NCBI GenBank assembly: GCA_013002625.1
Contig: JABDJE010000053.1
Location: forward strand, 1-27,039
Direction: 5' to 3'
From: Saprospiraceae bacterium
GTDB taxonomy: Bacteria > Bacteroidota > Bacteroidia > Chitinophagales > Saprospiraceae
DNA length: 27,039 nucleotides
The notes under the pieces were generated by a model. It did not search any database and was not told the DNA's origin. It was given only the letters and a program-made list of their open reading frames with translations. A program made the position numbers and the translations under genes. Below are positions 8,362-17,311 of the stretch, piece by piece. How positions within the stretch are numbered: the first letter of the stretch is position 1; every line of letters starts with the position of its first letter.

Positions 8362-9528
8362 GTGTTCACCGGATTCCATAAATACCCATTTACGCATTCC
8401 TTTTTCCTCCTCTGTATCATATGTTCATTAGCTTGTAAATCTGATATTGACTATGATAAGGCAAATCCTATCGAGGCTCAATATTTCGAGGATTACGAAT
8501 CACCTGACAGCAAATGGGGATATATCGACACAAGAGCGGAAGTAATAATAGAGCCTCAATTTGACGAAGCACGCGATTTTTCGTGCCAGAGGGCCGCAGT
8601 GAATTTAAAAGGTAAATGGGGATTCATAGACAGGTCAGGGCAATTAGTCATCGATCCAAAATTCAAACAAGTTCTGGACTTCAGCGACGATCGGAGCTTT
8701 GTGCAAGATTTTAATTTGAAATGGTGGTTGGTTGATGTAAGTGGTGATACCATTTCAAGTGTGCAATATGATGATTTTAGGCCTTATAAGGACTTTATGG
8801 CTGTTGTAAACTTGGGTGGAACATGGGGTGTGATTGATCGTTCGGGGCAGGAAATTATTCCGGTCGTTTACCAGGGCATAAAATTAATGGGTATGAACAG
8901 CTTTGCGCTTAAATCTGCAGAAGGCTGGCAATTACAAAATGCTGAGTTTGATAACCTAATCGAAGGGTATTTTGATAATATGAAATATGCTGGCGCTGGT
9001 AATATTAAAATATATAAAGGTGGATTATGCAGAATTTTTAATGTTGTAAACTCTGACATTTCAAAAGCATACAAACGGACAACTGAATTTCAAAATGATA
9101 AATGCTGGGCTTTCGATGGCACAAATCATATTCTATTGGATGCTCAATTCAATGAATTAACGGTCTTTTCAGCCGACAGGATCTTGGTTGCCGGTGAAAA
9201 TATGTGGCGATTCAAACGCAATGGCAAATGGGGACTGGTAGATGATAAAGGTCGCATTAAGGTGCCAGCAAAGTTTGACTTTTTAAATGCCTTCAGGTCC
9301 CGTAGGGCTGTAATGGGTTTGGTGGATGCCTGGGGATATATTGACCCTTTCGGGAATCAGGTAATCAATCCTGTTTTGCCTTTGGCCTGGGACTTTCATT
9401 CTGGAAGGGCACGGATAATTGACTATGGTGGATTTGGAATGATCGATACCAGTGGTACGCTCATCATAGCCGCACAATTCACTGAGTTGAGAGATTTCTA
9501 TGAAGGAAGAGCGCGATTTCAACCCTGA
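8362..9528 (+). CDS. WG-repeat lipoprotein
   Basis: The 388-residue protein opens at a GTG; an in-frame TGA upstream and the absence of an earlier ATG leave it as the best start. A hydrophobic stretch ends in CSLAC, a plausible lipobox with Cys25. The body consists of seven or eight WG repeats (Pfam WG_beta_rep type), such as KWGYIDTRAEVIIEPQFDEA, KWGFIDRSGQLVIDPKF, TWGVIDRSGQEIIP and KWGLVDDKGRIKVPAKF. Some central repeats (about residues 180-280) are degenerate. WG repeats form beta-rich folds with no known enzymatic role, and I cannot assign a function. It is divergent from coaD across 62 bases. Confidence 0.85.
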   Translation: MFTGFHKYPFTHSFFLLCIICSLACKSDIDYDKANPIEAQYFEDYESPDSKWGYIDTRAEVIIEPQFDEARDFSCQRAAVNLKGKWGFIDRSGQLVIDPKFKQVLDFSDDRSFVQDFNLKWWLVDVSGDTISSVQYDDFRPYKDFMAVVNLGGTWGVIDRSGQEIIPVVYQGIKLMGMNSFALKSAEGWQLQNAEFDNLIEGYFDNMKYAGAGNIKIYKGGLCRIFNVVNSDISKAYKRTTEFQNDKCWAFDGTNHILLDAQFNELTVFSADRILVAGENMWRFKRNGKWGLVDDKGRIKVPAKFDFLNAFRSRRAVMGLVDAWGYIDPFGNQVINPVLPLAWDFHSGRARIIDYGGFGMIDTSGTLIIAAQFTELRDFYEGRARFQP

Positions 9529-9608
9529 TTACATTCATCCGGTTTCTTGGCGGATATTTAATTATTAATATGGCTATTATGCTTCAAACTATGAAGAGCA
9601 ATTTGTCA

Positions 9609-9616
9609 TATATTTG
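9609..9616 (+). promoter_or_regulatory. Candidate -7 box for the dihydrolipoyl dehydrogenase gene
   Basis: TATATTTG matches TAnnTTTG perfectly, 17 bases before the ATG at 9634, and implies a leader of about 12 bases. No -33 TTG is evident. It suggests this gene has its own promoter although the WG gene lies upstream in the same direction. Confidence 0.6.
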
Positions 9617-9633
9617 CGCAAAATTTTAACCTT

Positions 9634-11034
9634 ATGAACTTTGATCTTATCGTATTAGGTAGTGGCCCTGGCGGATATGTTGCAGCCATTAGAGCATCTC
9701 AATTGGGTATGAAAGTAGCAATTGTGGAGCGTGAGAATTTAGGGGGAATCTGTCTGAATTGGGGTTGTATTCCAACCAAAGCATTGCTAAAGTCAGCTCA
9801 GGTGTTTGATTATATCAACCACGCTCAGGATTATGGAATTACAGTAGGTAAGGCCAAAGCCGAGTTTGATCAAATGATTTCCAGAAGCCGAGGTGTGGCA
9901 GATGGAATGAGCAAAGGGGTTCAATTTTTAATGAAGAAAAATAAGATCACTGTTATCGAAGGAGATGGCAAGCTGGCCAGAGGAAAGAAAGTTGTAGTAA
10001 CAGATGCATCAGGTGCTAAAAAGGAATACAGTGCAGAGAATATTATTGTTGCAACGGGCGCACGTTCCAGAGCGCTTCCGAATATTCCGATCGATGGTGA
10101 GAAAATAATTGGCTATAGAAAGGCTATGACCATGGAAAAGCAACCTAAGCGGATGGTGGTAATCGGCGCTGGTGCCATCGGAGTAGAGTTTGCATATTTC
10201 TATAATTCAATTGGTTCCGAAGTAACTGTTGTTGAATTCCTTGAGCAGGGCTTATTGCCGAGAGAGGATAAGGATGTTTCCAAAGAATTAGGTAAAGTCT
10301 TTAAAAAATATGGCGTCAATGTGAAAGCTAATACTGCAGTTGAGTCAGTTGATACTTCAGGAAAGACGATTAAAGTTACCGTTAAGAACAGAAAGAAAGA
10401 TGAGACCGAAGTGATAGAATGCGATGTCGTACTTAGTGCTACTGGTGTTATGCCAAACACTGAAAACATCGGCTTGGAAGCTTTAGGTATAGAGACAGAA
10501 AAGTCTGGTCATATCAAGGTGGATGAATTCTACAGAACAAATGTTTCGGGCATCTACGCGATCGGTGATGTATTGACCACACCTGCTTTAGCACATGTTG
10601 CTTCAGCTGAAGGAATTACATGTGTTGAAAAGATTGCGGGGATGGACGTTCATGCAATCGACTATAACATCATTCCTTCCTGTACTTATTGTGTGCCTGA
10701 AGTAGCGAGTGTAGGTATGACGGAAGCTCAGGCCAAAGAGGAAGGAATTGAAGTAAAAGTGGGTAAGTTCCCATTTTCTGCTTCCGGTAAAGCCAGTGCC
10801 TCTGGTGCCAAAGAGGGCTTTGTGAAAGTAATATACGATGCAAAATATGGCGAACTTCTTGGCGGCCATATGATTGGCAGCAATGTTACAGAGATGATAG
10901 CCGAGTTGGTGACTGCAAAGAATTTAGAGACGACGGGTCATGAAATTCTGAAGGCAATTCACCCGCATCCAACAATGAGTGAAGCGGTTATGGAAGCTAC
11001 AGCAGCCGCCTATGGTGAAGTGATTCACTTGTAA
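9634..11034 (+). CDS. lpdA: Dihydrolipoyl dehydrogenase (E3)
   Basis: The flavoprotein E3 subunit reoxidises dihydrolipoamide in 2-oxo-acid dehydrogenase complexes and the glycine cleavage system, using FAD and NAD+. The 466-residue protein shows the FAD Rossmann motif GSGPGGYVAA (9-18), the redox disulphide GGICLNWGCIPTK (Cys40 and Cys45), the NAD-binding GAGAIGVEF (178-186), the second FAD motif YAIGDV and the C-terminal HPHPTMSEA with the active-site His445. Full length, no anomalies. No E1 or E2 genes are adjacent, so it may serve several complexes. It converges on the DUF4249 gene across 41 bases. Confidence 0.96.
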   Translation: MNFDLIVLGSGPGGYVAAIRASQLGMKVAIVERENLGGICLNWGCIPTKALLKSAQVFDYINHAQDYGITVGKAKAEFDQMISRSRGVADGMSKGVQFLMKKNKITVIEGDGKLARGKKVVVTDASGAKKEYSAENIIVATGARSRALPNIPIDGEKIIGYRKAMTMEKQPKRMVVIGAGAIGVEFAYFYNSIGSEVTVVEFLEQGLLPREDKDVSKELGKVFKKYGVNVKANTAVESVDTSGKTIKVTVKNRKKDETEVIECDVVLSATGVMPNTENIGLEALGIETEKSGHIKVDEFYRTNVSGIYAIGDVLTTPALAHVASAEGITCVEKIAGMDVHAIDYNIIPSCTYCVPEVASVGMTEAQAKEEGIEVKVGKFPFSASGKASASGAKEGFVKVIYDAKYGELLGGHMIGSNVTEMIAELVTAKNLETTGHEILKAIHPHPTMSEAVMEATAAAYGEVIHL

Positions 11035-11075
11035 GGAATTACTTTAATTCTGTCAGTGGAATTTAGTAAATAAGA

Positions 11076-11978
11076 TTACTCTATTGGAAATTCTTTGAGG
11101 TTGTATCCTCCAAAGATACCTAGACCGTTCTCAATGTTAGAGTAGACATTGACAGGTTGATTGATGCTTGTTATGGCGATATCGGTTTGTTTGTATAGCT
11201 CATAAGTTCGAAGGTACTCATAAAGGTCTTTAGACACGGCCATGATCCTTAAATTGAATCTTGGTGTCTCAGAAGAACTGGCGTTATCATTTCCACCTTC
11301 ACCATTATTGATAACATCATTGCCCAAAGTCAATTTGGTTGAATATTTTTTTCCATTGAATTTATCATCAGAAATAAATAGCAATGAATTAAGAGATTTT
11401 AATTCGGTCTGACCTTCTTCAAATTCAGTAGGCAGGGTAAAATCTATATTCAATGGTTCGGTTACAATTTCTTCTTCGACAATTTTGTTTTCAACTATTT
11501 CCCAGACGTAAAAGTTTTCTTCCACTGGATTGTCTTCAATTTCAATATCAATCTCAATGGTGTTGTTCCCGTTTTCATCAATTGAATTACTTCTCATTAC
11601 CTCTACCTTAAGTACACTTGGTACATAGGTGACAGCTCTTGCAGATTCTCCTTCGTCGGTATTTATTTCTAGTTCATAACTATGACCTTCGTTAGGCATC
11701 AATGCTCTTTGGTAATCTCCATTTCCTATGCTTTTCAGGAAGAAGGATTGGTCATTGGTAAGGTTCGTGACCTTGACTGATGCTGCTTGAATATATTCAA
11801 ATTCCTGATCGCTGAAGATGGATTTGCTGTAGGTTAAATTGACATTCCAGATTGAATCTGTGGAGATAATAGAATTGATAACTATTTGACGATCGTTGTC
11901 TTCGATTTTAATCGTTACGTCCTCTTCGCAGGAGAGGAACATTGTCAGGCTCAATATGAAAATAGTAAGTCGAAGCAT
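11076..11978 (-). CDS. DUF4249 family lipoprotein, partner of the TonB-dependent receptor
   Basis: The 300-residue product has a lipoprotein signal (MLRLTIFILSLTMFLSC, lipobox ending at Cys17) followed by an acidic stretch, which in Bacteroidota often marks surface-exposed lipoproteins. The sequence fits DUF4249: an N-terminal beta-sandwich-like region (RQIVINSIISTD..., VKVTNLTNDQSFF, YELEINTDEG). DUF4249 genes commonly sit directly after TonB receptors, as here (54 bases downstream), so it is probably a ligand-capturing or accessory lipoprotein of that transporter (inference). Its ligand is unknown. Confidence 0.8.
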   Translation of the reverse strand: MLRLTIFILSLTMFLSCEEDVTIKIEDNDRQIVINSIISTDSIWNVNLTYSKSIFSDQEFEYIQAASVKVTNLTNDQSFFLKSIGNGDYQRALMPNEGHSYELEINTDEGESARAVTYVPSVLKVEVMRSNSIDENGNNTIEIDIEIEDNPVEENFYVWEIVENKIVEEEIVTEPLNIDFTLPTEFEEGQTELKSLNSLLFISDDKFNGKKYSTKLTLGNDVINNGEGGNDNASSSETPRFNLRIMAVSKDLYEYLRTYELYKQTDIAITSINQPVNVYSNIENGLGIFGGYNLKEFPIE

Positions 11979-12032
11979 TAAACTGAATCCAATTTAAGGC
12001 ATAATTCACTGGAAAACAAATCAAAACAGCTT

Positions 12033-14630
12033 TTACCAACTGTACTTAATGTTTAATTTGGGTAAAATGGGATAGATCGAAATTTTCCTAAATTCATCAA
12101 AATTTTGTGTTTCCGGATCCTGAAATAGGTATACATAAAATGGATTTAAGCGGTTGTAGATATTATAAACGCCGATGCTATAAGACCATACACCGCCCTT
12201 TTCATTGGCTTTTTGGCCTGTATACAATATATCCAGATGATGAAAATCTGGCACCCTTGCATTATTTCGCGAGCTTGGAGCAGGACGTGACGTACAATCT
12301 ATAGATTTAATTTCTGTCGTTGCAGCTGTAAATGCATTCCCCGTACCGTAGGCAAAGTTAAGTTGGATAGCATGGTTATCGTTGAAACTATAACCAACAA
12401 TACTGGAAAAATTATGAGGTCGGTCATATTTGTAAGGAAAGGCCTCTCCATTATTGAAGTCTTCAAATTTTCTTTCTGATTTTGACAAGGTATACGAAGT
12501 ATGCCATTCAAATTTACCGACGCTGTAACCGAGCTTAAATTCAGCGCCATAACTTACACCTCTACCAATCGATACACGTTCTTCCCAATTCGAATTATTT
12601 ACAGATACATTGAAACGTTCATTGTCTATAATAAGTGAATAGAAAATGTCAGAGTCATTAGAGTATTCAATAACGTTTTTATAGAATTTGTAAAAGCCAT
12701 TTATACCAAATGAAAAATGTCCTGTGTTGTATTGAAATTCAATGTCGATGTTGTCGCTTAATTCAGGTTCAATATTTTCTGTGCTCGGTACCCAAAGGTC
12801 AGATGGAAGACCAGGGCCTGGATTGACCAAAAGATGGATGAATTGATTCATCCTACTGTATGATGCCCCTACCCTAAAATTATTTTTTTCATAGGACATG
12901 CTGGCTCTCGGTAAAACATAAAAAAAGTTATTGTTCAAGCCACCGAAATAGCTGAGCCGTATTCCTCCGTTTACGGTGAAATATTTTCCCAAGTAACGTG
13001 TATTATCTGCATAAATAGCAAACTCCATAGATTTATATGTAGAATCCATGGCAGCGGTATTGATAATTTCAGGATCTAGAAATTCCTCACTTTCAATAAT
13101 CGACGGCGAATTGATATGGCGGATTAATTGTGTGCCAAGACTGTACTTGCCCGACTTTTCTGAGTAATAATCGAGCGTACTTTGGAGACTTATATCTCTG
13201 AGGTCTGAAGTGGAAAGTATATCAAAACTATTGGATTTTATGGTATCATTCTCTGTGTAGTTAATATTGTAAGACCCCCGGGAGCTGTAGTTGAAATTAG
13301 ATACACCTAAAGACGATGTAAGAAATACTGCGTCCGATAGTGCCACATTCCAGTTAAGCGCAATCAATCGATTGCCCCATTCAATTCTATTTACATCTGT
13401 AAAGCTTGAAAATGCAGGTGCAGAGTGAGCATTTCGAGAAAGTCGTATGACATCTTCGCCATTATAAAAGCTAAAACTCAATCTGCTTGAAGGTGTAAAC
13501 CAGTGCGAGAATTTCGCGTAGCCATCTGAATACCTGAGGGTTGTATTATTAAAATCAAGATTGTCTTCAATTAAAGGTGATGCTATCAAAGAGAACCAAC
13601 TCAATTTACCGTTAAGGTTAATACTAGTGTTTTCGCCCAGAGGGCCTTCAATATGCCCTTCAATGCCTTCGATACCGGCCGAGAAGGATCTCGAAAATGT
13701 ATTCCTGTTGCCGTCTTTTAACCTTACATCGAGTACTGAAGATAGCTTACCACCAAACCTTGAAGGGAATGCTGATTTATAAAATTGTACATATTTAATG
13801 GCGTCTGTGATGAATATAGAATTTAGGCCGCCCAGGTGGCTTGCTTCATAAATTTGAATACCATCCAGAAGAATAAGGTTCTGGTCAGGACTACCCCCTC
13901 GCACGGACAGTCCATTTTGACCTTCGGACCCAACGGAGACACCTGGCAACATGCGCAAATAAGAAAATACATCAGAATTGCCAGAAATGCCTTGGCTTTT
14001 TGATAAATGCTCATTTCTGATCTTATCGTCAGGTATAATATCTTCAAATTGTGAATCGTTGTTTGTATTTGTAATCACAACATTTTCCAGGGTATTGAGA
14101 TTGACCAATTTAATGGTGCCCTTCGATTGGATTTGATCAATTGCAAAAGTCTGGCTTTCATAGCCAAAAAGATTCACGCTTACAGAGTCGAGGTTTGTAT
14201 TGACTGTGATACTGAAGAAACCATCTAAATTAGAAAAGCCCAAAACTTTGGTGCTGTTGTAGACAAGAACTTCGGGTAAGGATTCGCCGGAAAGGCTGTC
14301 AATAACCAATCCGCTTATCGTGATAAGCACACTCTTTGTAATTATTATGCGCTGACTTTGTTCATTGATTTCTAAATCTATATAGGGATACTCCTTGAGA
14401 CTTGAAACAAGCTGATCAAGCGAATTAATTGGATATTCTAGTGTGAAAAGCGGTAAGTCAGTTAATATTTCTGGATTGTAGGATAGCGAATATTCGCCTG
14501 TATTTTCGAGAATTGATATAAGGGTATCTGGTGCATATTGACCTGCTTCCAGTCGATTGATTGTGCGCTGGGCGTTTAGGCTTACAGATATAAGAAGCGT
14601 ACATAAACAGATATGTACAATTTTGATCAT
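12033..14630 (-). CDS. TonB-dependent receptor with STN signalling domain
   Basis: This 865-residue outer-membrane receptor has, in order, a signal peptide ending ...SVSLNAQ, an STN (secretin/TonB short N-terminal) domain at about 21-98, a carboxypeptidase-regulatory-like beta domain at about 105-185, a plug with LPGVSVG, GLSVRGGSPDQNLILLDG and FPSRFGGKLSSVLDVRLKDG at about 210-310, and a beta-barrel ending in an aromatic residue (IKYSW). I start it at ATG 14630 rather than the in-frame TTG 14639: the ATG begins directly at the signal peptide and overlaps the fecR stop as TAATG, a translational-coupling arrangement. The STN domain is the part that contacts FecR in FecA-type systems. The ligand (iron chelate, peptide, glycan) cannot be inferred. 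Confidence 0.93.
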   Translation of the reverse strand: MIKIVHICLCTLLISVSLNAQRTINRLEAGQYAPDTLISILENTGEYSLSYNPEILTDLPLFTLEYPINSLDQLVSSLKEYPYIDLEINEQSQRIIITKSVLITISGLVIDSLSGESLPEVLVYNSTKVLGFSNLDGFFSITVNTNLDSVSVNLFGYESQTFAIDQIQSKGTIKLVNLNTLENVVITNTNNDSQFEDIIPDDKIRNEHLSKSQGISGNSDVFSYLRMLPGVSVGSEGQNGLSVRGGSPDQNLILLDGIQIYEASHLGGLNSIFITDAIKYVQFYKSAFPSRFGGKLSSVLDVRLKDGNRNTFSRSFSAGIEGIEGHIEGPLGENTSINLNGKLSWFSLIASPLIEDNLDFNNTTLRYSDGYAKFSHWFTPSSRLSFSFYNGEDVIRLSRNAHSAPAFSSFTDVNRIEWGNRLIALNWNVALSDAVFLTSSLGVSNFNYSSRGSYNINYTENDTIKSNSFDILSTSDLRDISLQSTLDYYSEKSGKYSLGTQLIRHINSPSIIESEEFLDPEIINTAAMDSTYKSMEFAIYADNTRYLGKYFTVNGGIRLSYFGGLNNNFFYVLPRASMSYEKNNFRVGASYSRMNQFIHLLVNPGPGLPSDLWVPSTENIEPELSDNIDIEFQYNTGHFSFGINGFYKFYKNVIEYSNDSDIFYSLIIDNERFNVSVNNSNWEERVSIGRGVSYGAEFKLGYSVGKFEWHTSYTLSKSERKFEDFNNGEAFPYKYDRPHNFSSIVGYSFNDNHAIQLNFAYGTGNAFTAATTEIKSIDCTSRPAPSSRNNARVPDFHHLDILYTGQKANEKGGVWSYSIGVYNIYNRLNPFYVYLFQDPETQNFDEFRKISIYPILPKLNIKYSW

Positions 14631-15559
14631 TACTGACAATTTAGACCAATAATATCGAGTTTATTATTGTCTAATACGTAATCCATTTTGAATATTTTTC
14701 CCATTTCTTCCAGAATCGTATCCAGTTGTGGGTTATTGTAGCTTGATTGAAGTATACACATCTCTGTGCTTACATCATTAGAGAGGTTAATTTCTAAATC
14801 AAAATAATCCTCAAGATTTTTAAGTACTTCTGTAATATGAGCGCCTTTGAAAACCAGTTTGCGGTCCTTCCAGCTCAGTAGATTTACATCATTGTTTTGA
14901 AGCTTCACATATGCGCCCTGAACCAATACCATTTTATCCCCCTTGTTCATTATTATACTTCGGTTAAGCGTTCTCAATTCCACCTGACCAGAGATAACGG
15001 TCAGTTCAAACTCATCATCTGTATTGATAAGGTTGAAACTTGTACCTAAAACTTTAATGTATTCCTTTGGCGATAATTCAACAACAAATGGTTTGTCTGG
15101 ATTATGGGAAATATCGAAAAATGCCTCTCCTGTCAAGCTGACTTTTCTTTCGGTCGTAAAGTCGCTCAGTTGAGTCAGTTGGGCTTGTCTGTTTAATTCT
15201 ATTTTGCTTTCATCAATCAGTGCTATACTTGCAATCTGATCATTGGATTCATAGACTTTAGGATATTGTTCTTTTTTATCCATAAAGTTTATAGCAAAGA
15301 ATAGTATAGCTATAATTACTGCAGCACCAATGAGGTAGCTTATGAGATTTATCGGTTGGCTTATACGCGCATTGATCTGTTCCCAAGCAGACTGCTTGTC
15401 AAAATGTCTGTAGCGCTCAAAACCAGCATGTTGTATATTCAGTGTCTCCAAATACTTCAAATTATCTTTGGATTCATTGCGCCAGTCCTCAAGGGCTTTA
15501 TATTCCTCTTGACTGGCTTTTTTGTTGAGTACCTTTAGTATAATCTTATCGATATCCAT
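14630..15559 (-). CDS. FecR-type anti-sigma factor
   Basis: The 309-residue protein has a cytoplasmic N-terminal region (1-70) predicted to bind the sigma factor, a single membrane helix at about 73-91, a FecR periplasmic domain at about 105-200 (with SLTGEAFFDI and KVLGTSFNL) and a C-terminal DUF4974 domain at about 235-305 (LVFKGAHITEVLKNLEDYF). This is the usual Bacteroidota architecture that relays receptor occupancy to the sigma factor. It lies 14 bases after the sigma gene and shares one base with the receptor start (TAATG), so the proteins are likely made in coupled amounts. Confidence 0.94.
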   Translation of the reverse strand: MDIDKIILKVLNKKASQEEYKALEDWRNESKDNLKYLETLNIQHAGFERYRHFDKQSAWEQINARISQPINLISYLIGAAVIIAILFFAINFMDKKEQYPKVYESNDQIASIALIDESKIELNRQAQLTQLSDFTTERKVSLTGEAFFDISHNPDKPFVVELSPKEYIKVLGTSFNLINTDDEFELTVISGQVELRTLNRSIIMNKGDKMVLVQGAYVKLQNNDVNLLSWKDRKLVFKGAHITEVLKNLEDYFDLEINLSNDVSTEMCILQSSYNNPQLDTILEEMGKIFKMDYVLDNNKLDIIGLNCQ

Positions 15560-15573
15560 TCTCTACGCTCTAA

Positions 15574-16071
15574 CTATTTAAGTTTAGTTCTAAGTATTTT
15601 AATTGCTTTTAACATGTGATTTTCTACGGTTTTCTGTGAAATCTTTTCGACCGCCGCAATTTCGGCGTAAGTTAAGCCATTAAACTTGTGCATGACAAAT
15701 ACATTTCTGCATTTAGGTGGCAAATGTCGTAGTGAGCTATTTATTTGCTCCAATTTCATATAGATATCAGATATTTCAGATATGTTATTGTCAGCCAATT
15801 TATTTTCTATAGATGCTTGTTTGTGCTTTTCGTAGCTTTTTTTTGCCCTGACAAACTCCAACATTTTGTTTCGTACGGCCTTAAACAGATATTGATCCAT
15901 TCTTTCTGGCGTTTCGATGGTACGGCGTGATTCCCACATATGCAGGAAGACCTCCTGAACGATATCCTCTGCGTTTGCCATATTATTCAATGTATTATTG
16001 GCATAATTACACAGCGGCTCATAGTGGTTCAGAAAGACGCTTTTAAATTCCTTTTTGTTGCTAAATAACAA
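15574..16071 (-). CDS. ECF RNA polymerase sigma-70 factor, Bacteroidota FecI-like
   Basis: The 165-residue protein holds sigma region 2 (about 10-78, with AEDIVQEVFLHMWE at 34-47) and region 4 with a helix-turn-helix (about 105-160, GLTYAEIAAVEKISQKTVENH). It would direct polymerase to the receptor locus and possibly others when released by FecR. The start is TTG 16071; an in-frame TAA lies 15 bases upstream and the first ATG (residue 31) would delete part of region 2, so the TTG is preferred. A weak start may keep levels low (inference). Confidence 0.94.
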   Translation of the reverse strand: MLFSNKKEFKSVFLNHYEPLCNYANNTLNNMANAEDIVQEVFLHMWESRRTIETPERMDQYLFKAVRNKMLEFVRAKKSYEKHKQASIENKLADNNISEISDIYMKLEQINSSLRHLPPKCRNVFVMHKFNGLTYAEIAAVEKISQKTVENHMLKAIKILRTKLK

Positions 16072-16108
16072 GTACTTTTTCTGTTGTTAGAGTTGGATGT
16101 AAATCTAA

Positions 16109-16987
16109 TTATATTAATGGAAATACATCTCCAACCATTGCAATAGATTCTGCAAGCGCAGATTTATCGAGGTTCAGATTTATATGATCTATTTCATCAA
16201 AATATTCAATCAGCTTCTCGGTCGGCATATTTCCAGTTAAATCATCCTTCGCCATGGGGCAGCCTCCAAATCCTTTCAAAGCACCGTCAAACCTAAAGCA
16301 TCCATTTTTAAACGCGGCATCTACCTTTGGAAACCAGTTGTCTGGTCGTGTGTGAAGATGTGCGCCAAATTCGACATCAGGATAAGGAGGGATCAAGTTG
16401 CCGAAAAGATAAGCGATGCTTTCAGGTGTGGCAACACCAATTGTGTCAGACAGGGCAATGAATTTAATATTCATCGATGCAAGTTTGTCTACCCATTTCT
16501 GACAAATTTCTACATTCCATGGATCGCCATAAGGGTTGCCGAATCCCATTGAAATATAAATTACGAGTTGCTTATTGTATTTAAGGCATTTGCCCTGTAT
16601 GTCGCTGACCCTGTTCAAGGATTCTTCAATCGTTGCATTTGTGTTGCGCAGTTGGAATGTCTCTGATATTGAAAAAGGATATCCCAGATAAGAAATTTCA
16701 TCATACTGCACCGCATCATTGGCACCTCTCAGGTTTGCAACGATGGCCAAAAGTTTTGTATTTGAATTGTCCAGTTCAAGTTTGGAAAGTACCTGAGCCG
16801 TATCGCGCATTTGCGGAATGGCTTTCGGAGAGACAAAACTTCCAAAATCTAAAGTGTTAAAACCTACCTTTAGCAACTGATTTATATATTCAATTTTTTT
16901 AGAGGTAGGGATAAACTCTTTTATACCTTGCATGGCATCTCTGGGGCAATCTATTATTTTTACTTGGTCGGATGGTTTCACGCGCAC
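16109..16987 (-). CDS. Hydroxymethylglutaryl-CoA lyase family protein (HMGL-like)
   Basis: A TIM-barrel HMGL-like enzyme of 292 residues. HMG-CoA lyase splits HMG-CoA to acetoacetate and acetyl-CoA at the end of leucine breakdown. Matching residues are DCPRDAMQ (Arg16, Asp17), FVSPKAIPQM (51-60), GAHLHTRPDN (metal ligands His210, His212), GFGGCPMA with the catalytic-type Cys243, and Asn253. The signature is slightly divergent (FDGALKGFGGCP where lyases usually have a SVAGLGGCP-like motif), so a related acyl-CoA lyase is possible. Starts at GTG 16987 or, equally well, GTG 16981. It ends 37 bases before the sigma gene, so read-through into the signalling locus is possible. Divergent from the small membrane protein over 58 bases. 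Confidence 0.85.
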   Translation of the reverse strand: MRVKPSDQVKIIDCPRDAMQGIKEFIPTSKKIEYINQLLKVGFNTLDFGSFVSPKAIPQMRDTAQVLSKLELDNSNTKLLAIVANLRGANDAVQYDEISYLGYPFSISETFQLRNTNATIEESLNRVSDIQGKCLKYNKQLVIYISMGFGNPYGDPWNVEICQKWVDKLASMNIKFIALSDTIGVATPESIAYLFGNLIPPYPDVEFGAHLHTRPDNWFPKVDAAFKNGCFRFDGALKGFGGCPMAKDDLTGNMPTEKLIEYFDEIDHINLNLDKSALAESIAMVGDVFPLI

Positions 16988-17045
16988 AAGTTACGCCAGC
17001 TGAACAATTATTACAAGTTATTGTAACTAGTACAAACGTTTTCAA

Positions 17046-17258
17046 ATGGACAAAAAGACGATATTAACGATTCTGGGATTCATCATTTTTGCAACAGGCT
17101 TCCTGGCCATCACCTTAAGCCTTGTTGGATTGAACTTCACATTCCTTTCCTTTCTTGAAAAACCTGGACGCACATTCGCTTTCGTAGTGAAGATAATTAT
17201 GGTCTTTGGTGGATTTATTATGTTTTATATAGGAAGAATGGATAACAGCATAGAATAA
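17046..17258 (+). CDS. Small two-helix membrane protein
   Basis: A 70-residue protein with two hydrophobic helices at about 6-32 and 42-63 joined by a loop with KPGRT, and a charged C-terminus. No recognised domain. It is supported as a real gene by its own ATG, the membrane-protein composition and the terminator that begins right at its stop codon. Function unknown. Confidence 0.65.
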   Translation: MDKKTILTILGFIIFATGFLAITLSLVGLNFTFLSFLEKPGRTFAFVVKIIMVFGGFIMFYIGRMDNSIE

Positions 17259-17259
17259 A

Positions 17260-17291
17260 AAAAGCCACCTCCAAAAGTAGAAGTGGCTTTT
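17260..17291. terminator. Bidirectional intrinsic terminator between the small membrane protein gene and glnA
   Basis: AAAAGCCAC at 17260-17268 pairs perfectly with GTGGCTTTT at 17283-17291, with a 14-base loop. The stem is flanked by an A-run on the left and a T-run on the right, so it can act as a rho-independent terminator on both strands for the convergent genes. Confidence 0.85.
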
Positions 17292-17311
17292 GTATTTAAT
17301 ATGTTTGCTTT

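Noticed and set aside
11036..11050. Hairpin GAATTA-CTT-TAATTC between the dihydrolipoyl dehydrogenase and DUF4249 genes as a terminator
   Set aside because: The stem is six AT-rich pairs and is not followed by a T-run on either strand.
17016..17028. Palindrome AGTTA-TTG-TAACT between the HMGL-like gene and the small membrane protein gene as an operator
   Set aside because: Five-base arms in AT-rich DNA are expected by chance and no second copy is seen.
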